From positions 66,243,223 to 66,307,222 of the forward strand of contig CM037784.1 of assembly GCA_021229015.1 (NCBI GenBank): a stretch of DNA of 64,000 nucleotides, read 5' to 3'. Position numbers and translations under genes: made by a program. Of this stretch, positions 25,001 to 35,345 are shown piece after piece (position 1 is the stretch's first letter; every line of letters starts with the position of its first letter). The stretch is from Solen grandis (Eukaryota; Mollusca; Bivalvia; Adapedonta; Solenidae). The notes beneath the pieces are model-generated. The model was not told where the DNA came from. It saw only the letters and a program-made list of their open reading frames with translations, and searched no databases.

Positions 25001-28000
25001 ATAAAAAATTGAATTCACGAAAACAAACCAATGCCTCTATGTAAAATTTTTGCATATTTACAGTATTTTTTTTGGTTATGAGGGAAAATCCCCTTTTTTA
25101 ATGGAAAAAAAAATTTTTTAATTTCTTAACTAAAATATTAATTTTAAATTTTAAAATATATAAAAAAAAAAAACATCATGTAAAAATATTTGAACAATAA
25201 ATTTTTTTGGTTTTTCAATTATGGGGGTTTTGGGATAATAAAAAATATTAAGTTTAATTTTTTATTTATTTGTTCTTGTTGGCCGCTTTGCGCTTTGGAA
25301 AACATTTAAACCCTTTTTGCATTAACTCTTTTGACATAGGCAACAAGGCAACTGCTGATCGGGTTTCCTCTGTTGCTCTACAAATTTTTAGGTCAGTTTC
25401 ACACATCATTGGTGGCAAAGAAAAAACCTTATTTCATAAACATTTAAGTCAAATTAAAATTAAAATTTATCAAATCTAAATTTTTCTGAATATTTAGGGA
25501 AAGGATTAAAGGGTTCTTGCCCAAACGTCCAAGTAGTCGGAAATAGAAGTTAATGGGGTAGAAGTAGTATAAAATTTTTGTGTAGAAATAGGAGTAGCAG
25601 AAGTTTTTTGTTTAGGGTTATGTATAGTAGTAATAGTGGGAATAGAAATATGTAGCGCAGAATGTAGCAATGGGAGTTTAGTATCTTTAATGCAGTGATC
25701 GAAATAATGCAGGGCCCCTTTAACCGATCTAGCAGCGCCTTAAAAAAATTTTGCAGTTTCCATCATTTTATTTTTATATAATTCCCCCCCGTAGGAAAAT
25801 CTTAGTTTATATGCTTTTATTAATTTTGGCCGCCGCCTACTCAGTACTAATTTTTACTTTAAAGTTTAACATTTACCTTGAATTTTCTGTAAAAATTTAT
25901 GATTTAAATATCTTTTATGGTCTTTAAATGATTTATAAACAAATTGGTTTTTTTTTTTCTTGGTTAGGTAGCTGTGTAAAAAATGATTACATTTTTGTAT
26001 GAGCAAACAAACAAACCCCCGATCAGAAGCTCATAGGAGCTGTTGATCTGGGTCTCTTGTTTGCCCAAAGTGAAAATGAATGTAATGAGGGAAAGGGTTT
26101 TTAAAAAGTAGAAAAAAATTTTCCCCCAGTCTTTTTTTACAAGTTTCTTTGTACATGATAAAATTGACATATATTATTTTCCTTAATAATAAAACAATAT
26201 TTGCAGTGATTTATTTTTTTTCATTCATGTTTCCCAGTCTTGGAATCCCCTAGGAAAAAAAAAAATAGGCCCAATACAGAAAGTAAGCATCCTACTTTTA
26301 ATTTTAATAGAAATTTTTTTTATTTTATCATCCAGTGGGGTATTGAAATTTTAGCGTCTGCATCAACAGCCCAAAACATAGCACCAAGATGAGATGCGAG
26401 TTTAAAAAAAATCGTGTTAATTTTTTGAAACTAAATATTTTAATTTTCTAATTTTAAAAAAAAAGAATAAGAAATACTACTAAGTATTTAAGTTTACTTA
26501 TACAAAGTTAAGTTGGGGGAATAGTATTTTTTATAAAAAATTTTAAAGTTGATGACTGTCGCATGTGTTTTTCCCCTTTTGATGTGTAACCCCTTCACTG
26601 CGTTAAAAATGATCAATCCCTGGGGAAATTTTTTAAAATATTTCTCTCTTCACAAAAATATCAGCGAAGACCCCTTTTTTATAAAAAACATCCCAAAATT
26701 AAGTTATGAAGTTAATTGATAGTTTTTTAATTTTTAATGAAAATTGAGTTGCCTCCAAGTGCTTTCGTCTCAATACAGTACTCTTTACCCCGACGTGCTG
26801 GGAGTATGACATATGGGAAAATATTTTACACCTTGCAGTGCAGGTAAGACAGGGAAGGGATTAAACAAGAATAAAAGAAAAAAAACGTAGGGTAAATCAG
26901 GGAAGTATGTCTCCAGATAAATATTTTGCATATGTACTTTGTCAGTGATTATATTAAATTTTTAATTGTTTTTTAAAGCCACAAATTTACTTGAAAAGAA
27001 AAAATTGCTAACCATTGTTTATAGGATAATTACAAATTCCGTAGTTCAGGTATTAGTTTTTTTGGACTTAAAAGTTTCATGAGGATAGAAAAATGATTAT
27101 ATTTGCCTTGTTGCAGTGCACCTGGAGGCCCCTTTGCTCGAAGGGACCAGGAGGTAGAATGCAAAAAGAAATGTTAGTTTTTTGGGGGTTTTCCATGAAA
27201 ATAAGGTATTTTTCCCCTGGGTAAAAATTTATAGAAGAAAAAGCAGAAAAAGTGTAAATCAGTGGTGTTCTAGCGGGAGGGCAGAACCATGTTGAATCTC
27301 TTTTTTTAATTTTTTTCATTCATTTGCGCATCCAAAAGTTCTCTTATTACTTAAGGTTTATTTTAATTATTTAAAATGTATGTCAGTAATTTTAATTTTA
27401 AAGAGATTTTGTTTGTTAGTTTTGCGTGGCCTTTTGCCCCAAAAGGGAGGTTATTAGCTCTTTAAAAAAAAAATAATTTATTTTTAGTTACCTGAAAGCT
27501 ATTTTATACAAAAGCTTTTAAAAATTCTTTTAGTTTTAGCAGTTGTATTTGCAGTTGGTTTTTTAAATGTTTGAAAAGAAAATTCAGTGTAAAAAAGACT
27601 GAGAAAAGATATAAAAGGGGAAAATATTTAATTTGTATGGAAAAAATTTTTTAAATAGCCCGTAACTTACTAAATTATGATATTTTTTTTTCAAAAGCAA
27701 GTTGAGACCATTCTTTTCTTTTTTTTTGCTGATTTTTCTAAAAAATATAAAAACTTTAAAGGGCAGCAAGGGGAAAAAATTTTCTCATTTGGGTTTTTAA
27801 ACCCTTACCTCATGAATTTTCCCTTACAATTTATACTTGATAATTTTAATTTACTAAAAAATTTAGATGGTAAATAAAAGAAGGTTTTTTTCTTTGCGTA
27901 CACACATTAGTTCTGGCTAAATATTGTTGAGCAACAGAGGGGACCCGTCAGAAGCCCTTCCAGGGGTGGGTTTGTTCTGTTTGCCAGGCATCAAATAAGT

Positions 28001-31000
28001 CTACTGATATGTGAAATCATTAATTTTTGGACATTAAATTTTGTGGAATTTTTAATAAATGCAATTTTTTGGTAATATTACTCAAGGAAAAAGAAAGTTT
28101 TTGTCAGTTTTAAATAGAAAGATTTACTATTACAGTTTAAAATTATTTTGATAAAGTTTTTTTTTTTTTAAAAAATAAATGCTTTTTTAATGAGATGGGG
28201 TCTTCATATGAGGTTTATGCAGGTAAGGGGGAAAAATTGAGGAGGCTATCAGACTAGTTACCCTGTGTTTTTTTTTTTGTTTTTTTTTCCTTTTTGGAAA
28301 ATTTGTGGTTTATTTCTAAAAAAGAGGTCCCATCAGATAAACGGTTTTTAGGATTTAAAATTTGTGGAAAAAAAAAATCCCCGAAATCAACGAAAAATTT
28401 GTCCCACACAAAAAAATTTAAAGATTCCAGAGGGTAAAAGGGAAACTGTGTTTTTATTTCCATTTTTTTTTTTTTTTTTTTTTATTTTTTTTAATTTTTT
28501 ATTAACAGGGGTGCCTGTTACTTGACCCTTGGCTTCGGAGTCTATTTTTGAACAAAGATTTTTTTACCTAAGCAAATGCAGTATATTTTTTTTAAGGGGG
28601 TGGAAAAAATTTAAAAAAAATCAATTTTTTTGTCCAGGGATTACAAGTATTATAAGACGTTACGCTTTGCCCTTGAGCTACCCCGGGAGTCAGATGTACC
28701 CAGCGGGTTGCCCCCAGTGAAAGTGGGTTGTTTTGGCATCCCTGGGACCCGGGGAAGGTGTTGGGTTTCGGAGGGTCAGTAAGGAGAGGGTCAAGCGGGA
28801 GGGGGGTGGGGAAGGCCCACGGGTTGTTTTCCTGGCACCGGAAGGGGAGGCTATGACGGTGGGCTGGAAGGTTAAACTTTTTTCGGTCCATTTAAAAAAT
28901 TATCAAAGGTGAAAAAAAAGGTTTGCCCCCTCCTCTGTCCATCCAGATTTCCCCGGAAAAACTGTATCCCATAATTAAAAACCATTTTAGATAAATATGA
29001 AACTTGGTAATGAATAGATGGCAGTATGGAGATTCGCCGTCTTTCTTTTTTTTTTGGTTTTTTAGCTCACCCGGCAAAACTCGTGGAATTTTCCCGTGGT
29101 GTCGGCTTGGGTCTGCAGCGTTCAACATTTAGTGTTTACACTCTTCACCTTTTTTTCTTAAGCAATCCTTCAAACTTTTAAAACAATGTTAATGACCCTT
29201 ATGTTTCGATGAGTTCGATTTGGCTGAATCGGTCAATACGCAGGGTTAGCCCTTTTAAAATTCAAAAAATGCCAGATTTCACTTTTTTTTAAATCTAGCT
29301 CTTCCTCTTTTGGGCAAACTTTCAAACATTTATGGCAATGCTTATGCCATAATGTCTCGACTGAGTTTGATTAAACGAGTTTGTTGATTGTCAGGATTAT
29401 GCCCCCTTTTAATAAAAAAAAAATGCCATATTTCACTTTGATTACCCCTTAGCTTTTCATTTTTTTAGCAATCACTTCAAACTTTTGACTTGTAAATAAA
29501 ATAATGTCTTTTTGAGTTTTTGTGGTGGTTTGGCTTTGGGTCGGGTTTACCCCTTTTAAATTAAAAAATTAAAGATTTCCTTTTTACTCTCTCCAATTCT
29601 TTTTTTAAAAAATCTTTTTTTAAAATTTAAAAGAAAAATTTTTATCCCAAACTCCAATCGGGTTCAATTTATAATTTATATTGATTTGTTAATTTAGGAT
29701 TATGCCTTTTCACCAAAAAAAACCCAGATTTCATTTTTTTACACTCTAGCATCTTTTTTTAAAAGCAATCATTTTTCCAGGTGAGCGTAAAGGGGGCCAT
29801 TTTGGGCCCTTGTATCTTTTTATTTGGTAATAACGCAAGTCGCACCTTACTGAAACCCCTGGATTGTTTTGTGGACCCTCCCAATTTTGTTTAAATTATG
29901 ACCCTTGGGTAAAAATCCTTTGCCCCGGGGGTCCTTGATTTAACATGATTATATAGAAAATTTCTTTCAGAAACAACAGACTTGGAGTTTAGATTTTTGG
30001 GGGTACCTTGTCTGGGGGATCTCTCCCAACTTTCTTCAAACATGGCCCGGGTGTCAAAATTGGCCCCCCCCCCGGGATCATTGAATTAGGTTTATATAGG
30101 AAAAAAAACTAGAAAATTCTTTCGAAAACCTCAAGGCCGGAGTAGTTTTTAGTGGACATCTACTAGTTTATTAAAATCAGGGCCCCGGGGGTAAAAATTG
30201 GGCCCCCCTGGGGATACTTTTGCTTTAATTTGATTATATAGAAAAAAATCTAAAAAAATCTTCTCTCAAAACCCACAAGGCCTGGAGTTTAGATATTTTT
30301 TTTGTTTTATTGCCTTAGGACATTACCAAGTTTGTTCAAATCATGACCTTGGGAATAAAAAATTGGCCCCCCCAGGGGTCTTTTGACTTCGTGGGAAAGA
30401 TTTTTAGCTGACTATTCGAAGAATAGAGAGCTTTTTGTAGTCCCCCCCCCCCGGGGCTTGGCGTTGGGTCCCTTTTTGGGTTTTAAAAGTTTTGCATGAA
30501 ATTTTTTTCAATCTTATATCTAAATAACCATTTTATTTATTGATTTGAAAAGTTTTGAATTGTTAAGGGGCATCAGAAACCAAGGTAAAAAACCTTGAGG
30601 GGTTTTTGATATAAATTTGGGCCTTTTTTTTTACTTGAAATTTTGGTTAAAGTTTTGCTAAAATATAAAATTTGGTTAGTTTTGCATGAAAGCTTCTGTC
30701 AGCCGTTTATCTCAATAACCTTTCATGGTTTTGCTGAAAGTTTATGAATTTTTTAAGGGGCATCAGACAACCAAGGTAATAACTTTTGAGGGAAATATTT
30801 TACAAATTATGGCCCTTTTTAAACTCAAAAAATTTTGGGGTTAAAGTTTTGGCATGCTACCTCTGTTTATCTCAGTATCCGGGCTGCAATTGATTTTAAC
30901 ATCAAAATTTGTTTAGGGGTATCTACTTTCGGAGATATTTTTTGTGGAATATATAAATTATGGACCCTTTTTTAACTCTGAAATTTTGGTTAAAGTTTTG

Positions 31001-32632
31001 CTGCAAGGTACTTTCTGCAAATTCTCAGTACCCACATGAAATTGATTTGAAACATTTTTAATTTTTGGGGGGGTTTTCATACTTTCAGGTAATAATTTTG
31101 ATGAAATTTTAAACAATTATGCCCCCTTTTTTAACTCAAAATTTTTGGTTTAAAGTTTTCATGAAAGGTTACTTATGCTAATTTCGTTTTCCAGGCATGC
31201 AATTGATTTGAAACATTTTAAATTTTGTTTGGGGTTCATCTTTCAGGGTAATACTTTTGATGGAAAAATTTTTCAATTTGGCCCTTTTTAACTTGAAATT
31301 TTGGTTTAAAAGTTTTGCATGAAAGGTACTTTCAGCTAATCTCATTTTCCGGGCATGCAATTGTTTGAAAACTTTAATACTTGGGGGTATCAATTTCAGG
31401 TAGTAACTTTTGATGGAATATATTAAAGTTAGGCCCCCTTTTTTAAAACTTTGAAATTTTGGTTAAATTTTTGTGCAAGGTACTTTATGCTAATTCTCAG
31501 TATCCAGGCATGCAATTGAAAACTTTTAATACATTTAGGGGTATCATATATAAAGGTGATAACTTTTGAGGAATATTTTAAAAAATTATCCCCCCCTTTT
31601 AATTTAAAATTTTGTTTTTTTTTTTTTGTTTTTAAGTTTTCCCAGTTTTATTCTCAGAAATGTCTAGTGAATTGACTTAAAGTTAAGGAGTGTCTTCAGG
31701 GACCCCAGAAAAAAAACCAAAGGGGATAACTTTGGGCTGAATTTTTTTGCAAATTATGGCCCCTTTTTATGCTTGGGTTTTTAGTTAAAGTTTTGCTGAA
31801 AAGTGTTATTATGCTTATTTTCCAGTAACTAGGCTGGGATTGATTTTGACTTAAAAAAAATTTATTAAGGGGTATCGCTATAAGGAAATTTCTTTTTGAC
31901 TATTATTTTACAAGGTAGTAAGGGCAAGAACAAAATAGTTTCATTTGTTTTTCCAAAAGCATTTTGAATGTCGGTGTGCTGTCCTCTGACAGCTCTTGTT
32001 AAAAGTACCTTGTCAGAAACCAAAGAACGGGGTTTTGATTTTTGGGTAGTAACGGGCCTTGGGGACCTGAACCAATTTTTTTAAATCAGGCTCTTGGGAT
32101 CCCGTTTTTTACTTTTTCTGTTTTCAATTAAGTTTTTTTTACTTTTTTAAAAAAGGGGCTATATTCGGTGAATTCAGGGCCCTCATGGCCCCCTTGTTTG
32201 GGGACTAAAATTCTAGTTGCTTGGTCCCGGAAAATTTTTGTACCCCGGGGGTGGGGACTTGTGAACACCTTACTTAAAATTTGCAAATGTTTTACTTCTC
32301 TTTTTTCACTGACGGTTTTTATTGATTGAAAAATTGGTTAGTTAATTTGGTACCCTTACACTTTGTGATTACAAAGGGTTTTTGAAAATGCTAAATTACT
32401 GATGGTTATAAAAAAATTATAAAATTTTAATGGGGTAACGGGAAATTGTTATTATAAAAAGAAAATTATAGAGTCTCTTATTTTGTTTTGGGAAAAGCCA
32501 AGACAGAAACTCAACCAGAAGACAAATGGGGATCGGTAAAACAATTGGGCCAACCCCGCAGCAGGGCTGGGCTTTGTTTGGGAACATCCCCCGGGAAAAA
32601 AGGCCTTTGTTTTTGGGGGGGTGTTCGATGAG
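18923..32632 (+). CDS. KLHDC4: KLHDC4-like kelch protein gene, eight exons, 3' end missing
   Basis: Joined in order, eight exon-like blocks read as kelch domain-containing protein 4, a beta-propeller protein of unproven biochemical role in animals. Exon 1 starts MGKKNKKEKKGRG, the hallmark N-terminus of the family. Exon 2 is the EDLE-like helix, exons 3-8 carry the kelch FGG/WIFGG/FGGV motifs and the SKERVK-type insert. Most borders are AG and GT. Exons: 18923-19034, 20314-20403, 21373-21450, 22203-22300, 24556-24696, 27117-27205, 28638-28870, about 32505-32632. One- or two-base indels, mostly at homopolymers, shift the frame in nearly every exon, which in the low-quality contig I attribute to base errors. 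The family is about 500 residues; roughly the last quarter is not visible before the gap at 33410. Family recognised from memory. Confidence 0.88.
20314..20403 (+). CDS. KLHDC4: KLHDC4-like exon 2
   Basis: The acceptor is TTTATGTCAG|GATGAT and the donor AAAG|GTACAT. The first half reads DDIERMIAEFQEKDKK, matching the family's EDLEALIAHFQ segment. After the AAAA run near 20357 a different frame reads TQVIEKNVD, so one base is missing there. Confidence 0.85.
21373..21450 (+). CDS. KLHDC4: KLHDC4-like exon 3
   Basis: The acceptor is TTTGCAG|AGCAAC. The exon reads SNMSLSAHPDKEELIMFG, the start of the first kelch repeat, then shifts in the GGGG run just where FGGEFF is expected. The donor is GGAAAA rather than GT, probably a base error. 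Confidence 0.85.
21833..22147 (+). mobile_element. SINE-like repeat family C, copy 2, in intron 3
   Basis: The end (GCACAAAGTACTAGTCCAA ... GAGGGATAAGTATATGTTGT ... AACCTGTTTTCC ... GTAAAATAAA) matches the copy at 1822-2003. The 5' half is diverged and may include unrelated sequence. Confidence 0.6.
22203..22300 (+). CDS. KLHDC4: KLHDC4-like exon 4
   Basis: After the acceptor TTTCAG the frame reads MFMYNDLLFYNIKKNEW and VPSAPPP, matching the family's FLYNELYVYN...W and IPSPPPR. The expected SSHQ end is one base out of frame. The border CACCAG|GGATAC lacks GT and is probably miscalled. Confidence 0.88.
22669..22903. mobile_element. Partial relative of the next TTAA element, with GC-rich hairpin
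   Basis: TTAA at 22665 is followed by AGGAATAGCTCGGCTG, almost the same end as the element at 22908. An inverted pair, TCACAAATCCCCATT at 22838 and its near complement at 22881, forms a stem. It may be a truncated copy into which the larger element inserted. Confidence 0.5.
22908..24491. mobile_element. Non-autonomous DNA transposon with ~145-bp inverted ends, TTAA-flanked
   Basis: The left end (22908 to about 23055) and the reverse complement of the right end (about 24345-24491) match over about 145 bases with few mismatches, including GATATTGATGTAAATAAACC and AGTTAAAGACGTCTATTT. TTAA flanks both sides (22904-22907 and 24492-24495). The 1.3-kb interior has no transposase that I can recognise. 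It lies in intron 4 of the KLHDC4-like gene. Confidence 0.85.
24556..24696 (+). CDS. KLHDC4: KLHDC4-like exon 5
   Basis: The frame starts AVALKQEGGQLWIFGG, the best-conserved kelch motif of the protein. The following FASP..FYHFKEL and TRRWEKVR pieces are split over frames by indels near 24608-24680. The donor is GGTCAG|GTAAGG at 24697. Confidence 0.88.
24697..27116. other. KLHDC4-like intron 5, noisy sequence
   Basis: AT-rich intronic sequence with many long A, T and G runs. There is an AGTAG-rich degenerate tract near 25540-25700. No other gene or RNA is supported. Confidence 0.5.
27117..27205 (+). CDS. KLHDC4: KLHDC4-like exon 6
   Basis: The acceptor is CCTTGTTGCAG and the donor ATAAG|GTATTT. 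Fragments in shifting frames correspond to the GGP.ARSGHRMV and LVVFGGFHDN segment of the family. Several indels at A, T and G runs are needed to read it through. Confidence 0.8.
28638..28870 (+). CDS. KLHDC4: KLHDC4-like exon 7
   Basis: This is the longest exon, with acceptor TTTGTCCAG and donor GGAAG|GTTAAA. Over several frames it gives DYKYY, SGLPP, GCFGIPGT, KERVK and a Pro-Glu-Gly end, the order of kelch repeats 3-4 and the SKxRVKxDVDKG insert of KLHDC4. It stands out as GC-rich against the T-rich introns. Confidence 0.85.
29064..29814 (+). mobile_element. Composite element: AGCTCACC start, ~170-bp tandem core
   Basis: It opens with AGCTCACCC and closes with CAGGTGAGCG...GGCCATTTTGGGCCC. 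Between them a unit of about 170 bases repeats about four times, with TTATGCC, GAGTTTGATT, AGGATTATGCC, CCAGATTTCACTTT and AGCAATC..TTCAAACTTTT in each. This end/core/end layout resembles the bivalve pearl-type non-autonomous elements, with internal tandem repeats near 160 bp. A sister copy is at 54979-55925. The family name is inference. Confidence 0.6.
29815..30420. repeat. Tandem array, ~180-bp unit, noisy
   Basis: At least three units share GATTATATAGAAAAA, ACAAGGCCTGGAGTTTAGAT, AAGTTTGTTCAAATCATGAC and GGGGTAAAAATTGGCCCCCC. Units differ by homopolymer indels. It continues directly from the composite element before it. Confidence 0.65.
30530..31910. repeat. Tandem array, ~155-bp unit, about eight noisy copies
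   Basis: TTTTGGTTAAAGTTTTGCAT, ATGCAATTGATTTGAAAC and TTTAGGGGTATCA recur in fixed order; the starts near 30840, 30990, 31145, 31305 and 31460 give a period of about 155 bases. A terminal-type motif (GGGCCCTCATGGCCCCCTTG) at about 32171-32190 may close the whole composite. Confidence 0.75.
32505..32632 (+). CDS. KLHDC4: KLHDC4-like exon 8 (5' border uncertain)
   Basis: The end reads GKKAFVFGGVFDE just before the donor GATGAG|GTATAT, matching the FFGGVCDEEE segment of KLHDC4. The preceding GPTP motif is in a different frame. The acceptor could be either AG near 32502-32507. No later exon was found up to the gap. Confidence 0.8.
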
Positions 32633-32799
32633 GTATATTTCAATGTTTTCTTACAGTACATCTATATTATTTATATTTTTGCTTCCTTCCCCTTCAAGCA
32701 AAATTTTTCTTTATTTGCATCACTGTTTTTTTCCCATGGGGGGTGGAGAGAAACAGTCAGTTTCCCTTTTGGAGCTCTGTTTCCTTTGTAGAAATTTAC

Positions 32800-33095
32800 A
32801 TATCATGGGATCCACGGCCCTGGTGGGGAGGTAAATTTGAGTTTCGCCCAAAAATTGGAGGGCATGGGTTCATTCCATAGTGCGACATACCAAAGTGTAA
32901 AAAAAAGGTACAGGTATAGCTCCTTTGCTTGGCATCAATTTGGGCTGTTCAAAGACTGGTTGGCCCTGTCGAATAATGGACTTGGGGTGGTATCAGCCAT
33001 TTGATGGCATATACTGCAGTGTGGGGATCAGTATTTGCCTAATAAAATAGTCTCCAAATGACTGAAAAGTGTTTTTAACCCCTAGACAAAAAAGT
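32800..33095 (+). mobile_element. SINE family B, near full-length, noisy
   Basis: In order it has a tRNA-like head with a B-box-like GGCATGGGTTCATTCC, ATAGTGCGACATACCAAAGT, CCTTTGCTTGGC, GACTGGTTGGCCCTGTCG, GTGGTATCA and AGTCTCCAAATGACTGAAAA. It is the only copy here that joins the tRNA-like part to the 3' end. Indels are frequent, as elsewhere in this contig. Confidence 0.75.
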
Positions 33096-33409
33096 GGATG
33101 CTGGAATTAAACACCTTAGGATGTTCTTTTTTCATATTTTTTCTTCACTTACCTACCCCTTTCTTTCCTTTTCCCCATGGGGTTTGGGGGTATAAACAGT
33201 CCCCCACCTTTAGGTACCCAAAAGGGTTTTCTTTCTATCTCTAATACGGGAACTCCCCTATCTTTATATACTCCATATACCATGTCTGTTATACCGCAAT
33301 TTTGAAAATTGACATAAAACCTGGGAGCGAATGGCATTTTTTTTTTTTTAATTGTTACACGACAAATTTTTTTTCAAAACCAACACTTGGTAAATTATAT
33401 ATCTTTAAC

Positions 33410-33509
33410 NNNNNNNNNNNNNNNNNNNNNNNNNNNNNNNNNNNNNNNNNNNNNNNNNNNNNNNNNNNNNNNNNNNNNNNNNNNNNNNNNNNNNNNNNNN
33501 NNNNNNNNN
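33410..33509. other. Assembly gap of 100 N
   Basis: A second 100-N placeholder. The KLHDC4-like gene loses its 3' exons at this gap, and the LINE fragment that follows is cut by it. Confidence 0.99.
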
Positions 33510-34020
33510 ACACGATTTAACAGTAGTATACATCGATCTGAATATATTCAAAAACTTGCCAACAATTCCAATATTGAACAATTTAAACCAAAGGGCATTT
33601 CTATACACAGAATCAAATGCCTTTTTAAGGTCAACGAAAGCACATGGTAATCTTTTATTATTATTAATGAAGTGTATGACTATATTATGTAAGACAATCA
33701 CTGCATCAACGGTGCTACATTTTTTTCTAAATCCAAATTGAGCATCTGATAATATATTATTGTTTTCATCCCATTTAGTAACTCTATTATTCAACACTCT
33801 TACAAATATTTTCCCAAAATTACTCATTAATGTTATTCCACGATAATTATTTGTATCATTTTTGTCCCCCTTTTTATGAAAGGCCTTTTTTTCATCCCAA
33901 TATATCCATGACTCAATAAAATAATCATTTAATAAATCATCACTTGGGCAAGAACTCTTATTTCGTTTTAATTGCCTAATGGCATTTTCAACTTCATTAA
34001 TACATATTGGCTTATTTAAC
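33510..34020 (-). pseudogene. LINE reverse transcriptase, N-terminal half of RT domain
   Basis: On the minus strand an open frame reads from an upstream segment (NEVENAIRQLKRNKS) through NNYRGITLMSNFGKIF and AQFGFRKKCSTVDAV to CAFVDLKKAFDSVYR, reverse-transcriptase blocks 1-3 (A), typical of non-LTR retrotransposons of the jockey/CR1/RTE type. The frame is cut by the N gap before the catalytic FADD box. The FADD-containing part of a very similar element lies separately at 51713-53150. Flanking sequence upstream is degraded. Confidence 0.88.
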
Positions 34021-34179
34021 TAATTGGGTTTTCCATATTCATGTTATGATTTTCACAAAAATCTTGACTTATCTAATTTTTTTTTAAAGAAATATATTAT
34101 TAGCGTATACCAGAACATTAGTATTGTATTCTTATTTTAAACCTATGCAAGAATAATATAACATTCTTCACTCGCTAAT

Positions 34180-34554
34180 TAGTACATTGTAGCTTGCGGC
34201 TATACCAGCCCTTTATTCCTCCCTCTTTTTCCGACTGATTAGTGAGAATCGCTCGTAGTTGTTATGTGTAAACAATTTGCAGGTGACACCTCCATTGCAG
34301 TCACGCGCCAAGAGTAGTCCGAATCATGTCTGAAAATAGAAAGAGGGAAATCCAGTTTGAACTGGTACCCGGATTATCGAGTCATTTTGTAAAGCAAAAG
34401 GAAGATTTGTTCCCAAAATGGATGTCCGGATCCGGAACGCGAATTTCCGTCATATCGAAGCATTTTTACGTTGTGGAAATCCGTTCCAAAAGAAAATGTC
34501 CGGATGGCGAGGTTTCCGGAGCAATGTAATCCGGACTAACGAGGTTTCACTGTA
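34180..34554. mobile_element. pogo/Tigger-like DNA transposon end
   Basis: The right end, TCCGGACTAACGAGGTTTCACTGTA at 34531-34555 in two parts (TCCGGACTAACGAGG and TTTCACTGTA), has the form of Tigger/pogo terminal repeats. Sub-terminal variants, such as GGATTATCGAGTC and GGATGGCGAGGTTTCC, lie upstream. I could not find the matching left end and there is no transposase. Confidence 0.55.
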
Positions 34555-34664
34555 TATATTCTGAAAGACAGGATTGCATTCATCTTGAAGAAGTAGATCT
34601 TTTATCACAGTATAGTTTAAGAATAATGGTTCCGGCCTTATCTGTATATATTAGCTATGTAATG

Positions 34665-35345
34665 GTTAGTTTATAGTTGCCTTTAACTACACGAAAACGT
34701 CACGAGAGCGGAGCATGGCATTTTCCTTCCATTAGCAACAAAAGTGTGAGCTATGTGGTTGCATGCGGTAGTCAGCACTTATTGATTTTTACAAAAGTGT
34801 TAAACTTTGCGTTATAGGTCACGGTGACTATGTATAGATTAGTTCATAGTTGCCTTTAACTACACGATATAGTCACGAGGGCGGAGCTAAGCTATTTAAC
34901 AAATGACATTTTCCTTCCACTAGCGACAAAACTTCACAAAAGTGTAAGTCATGTGGTTGCATAGTGCACACTTATTGATTAGACTACGCGTTATAGTCCA
35001 CGGTGACTATGAACAAATACTATCATTTGATTTGACGAGAGGAAAATGCCAGGTGCCAAATTTGCCACTGCTATGTAGCCACGTGTAACAGAGTGAGTGG
35101 TGAATGTAAGGTTAGTTCACAGTTGCTTTTAACTACACGATATAGTCACGAGGGCGGAGCATGGCATTTCCCTTCCACTAGCGACAAATTTTCACAAAAG
35201 TGTGAGTTATATGCTTGCAAAGTCCACACTTATTTATTTTTACAAAAATATTGGACTATGCGGGATATAGTCCACGGTGATTATAAACAAATATCAGCAC
35301 CTGATTGGACGAGAGGAAAATGCCATGTGCTAACCAGAGACATAT
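34665..35345. repeat. Three tandem copies of a foldback (MITE-like) unit
   Basis: Units near 34665, 34840 and 35108 each contain GTTGCCTTTAACTACACGA, TAGTCACGAGGGCGGAGC, TGGCATTTTCCTTCCA and a later GTCCACGGTGACTAT; two also contain GAGAGGAAAATGCCA, the inverse of TGGCATTTTCCT. Paired inverse motifs within each unit suggest stem-loops. No coding sequence. Confidence 0.7.
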
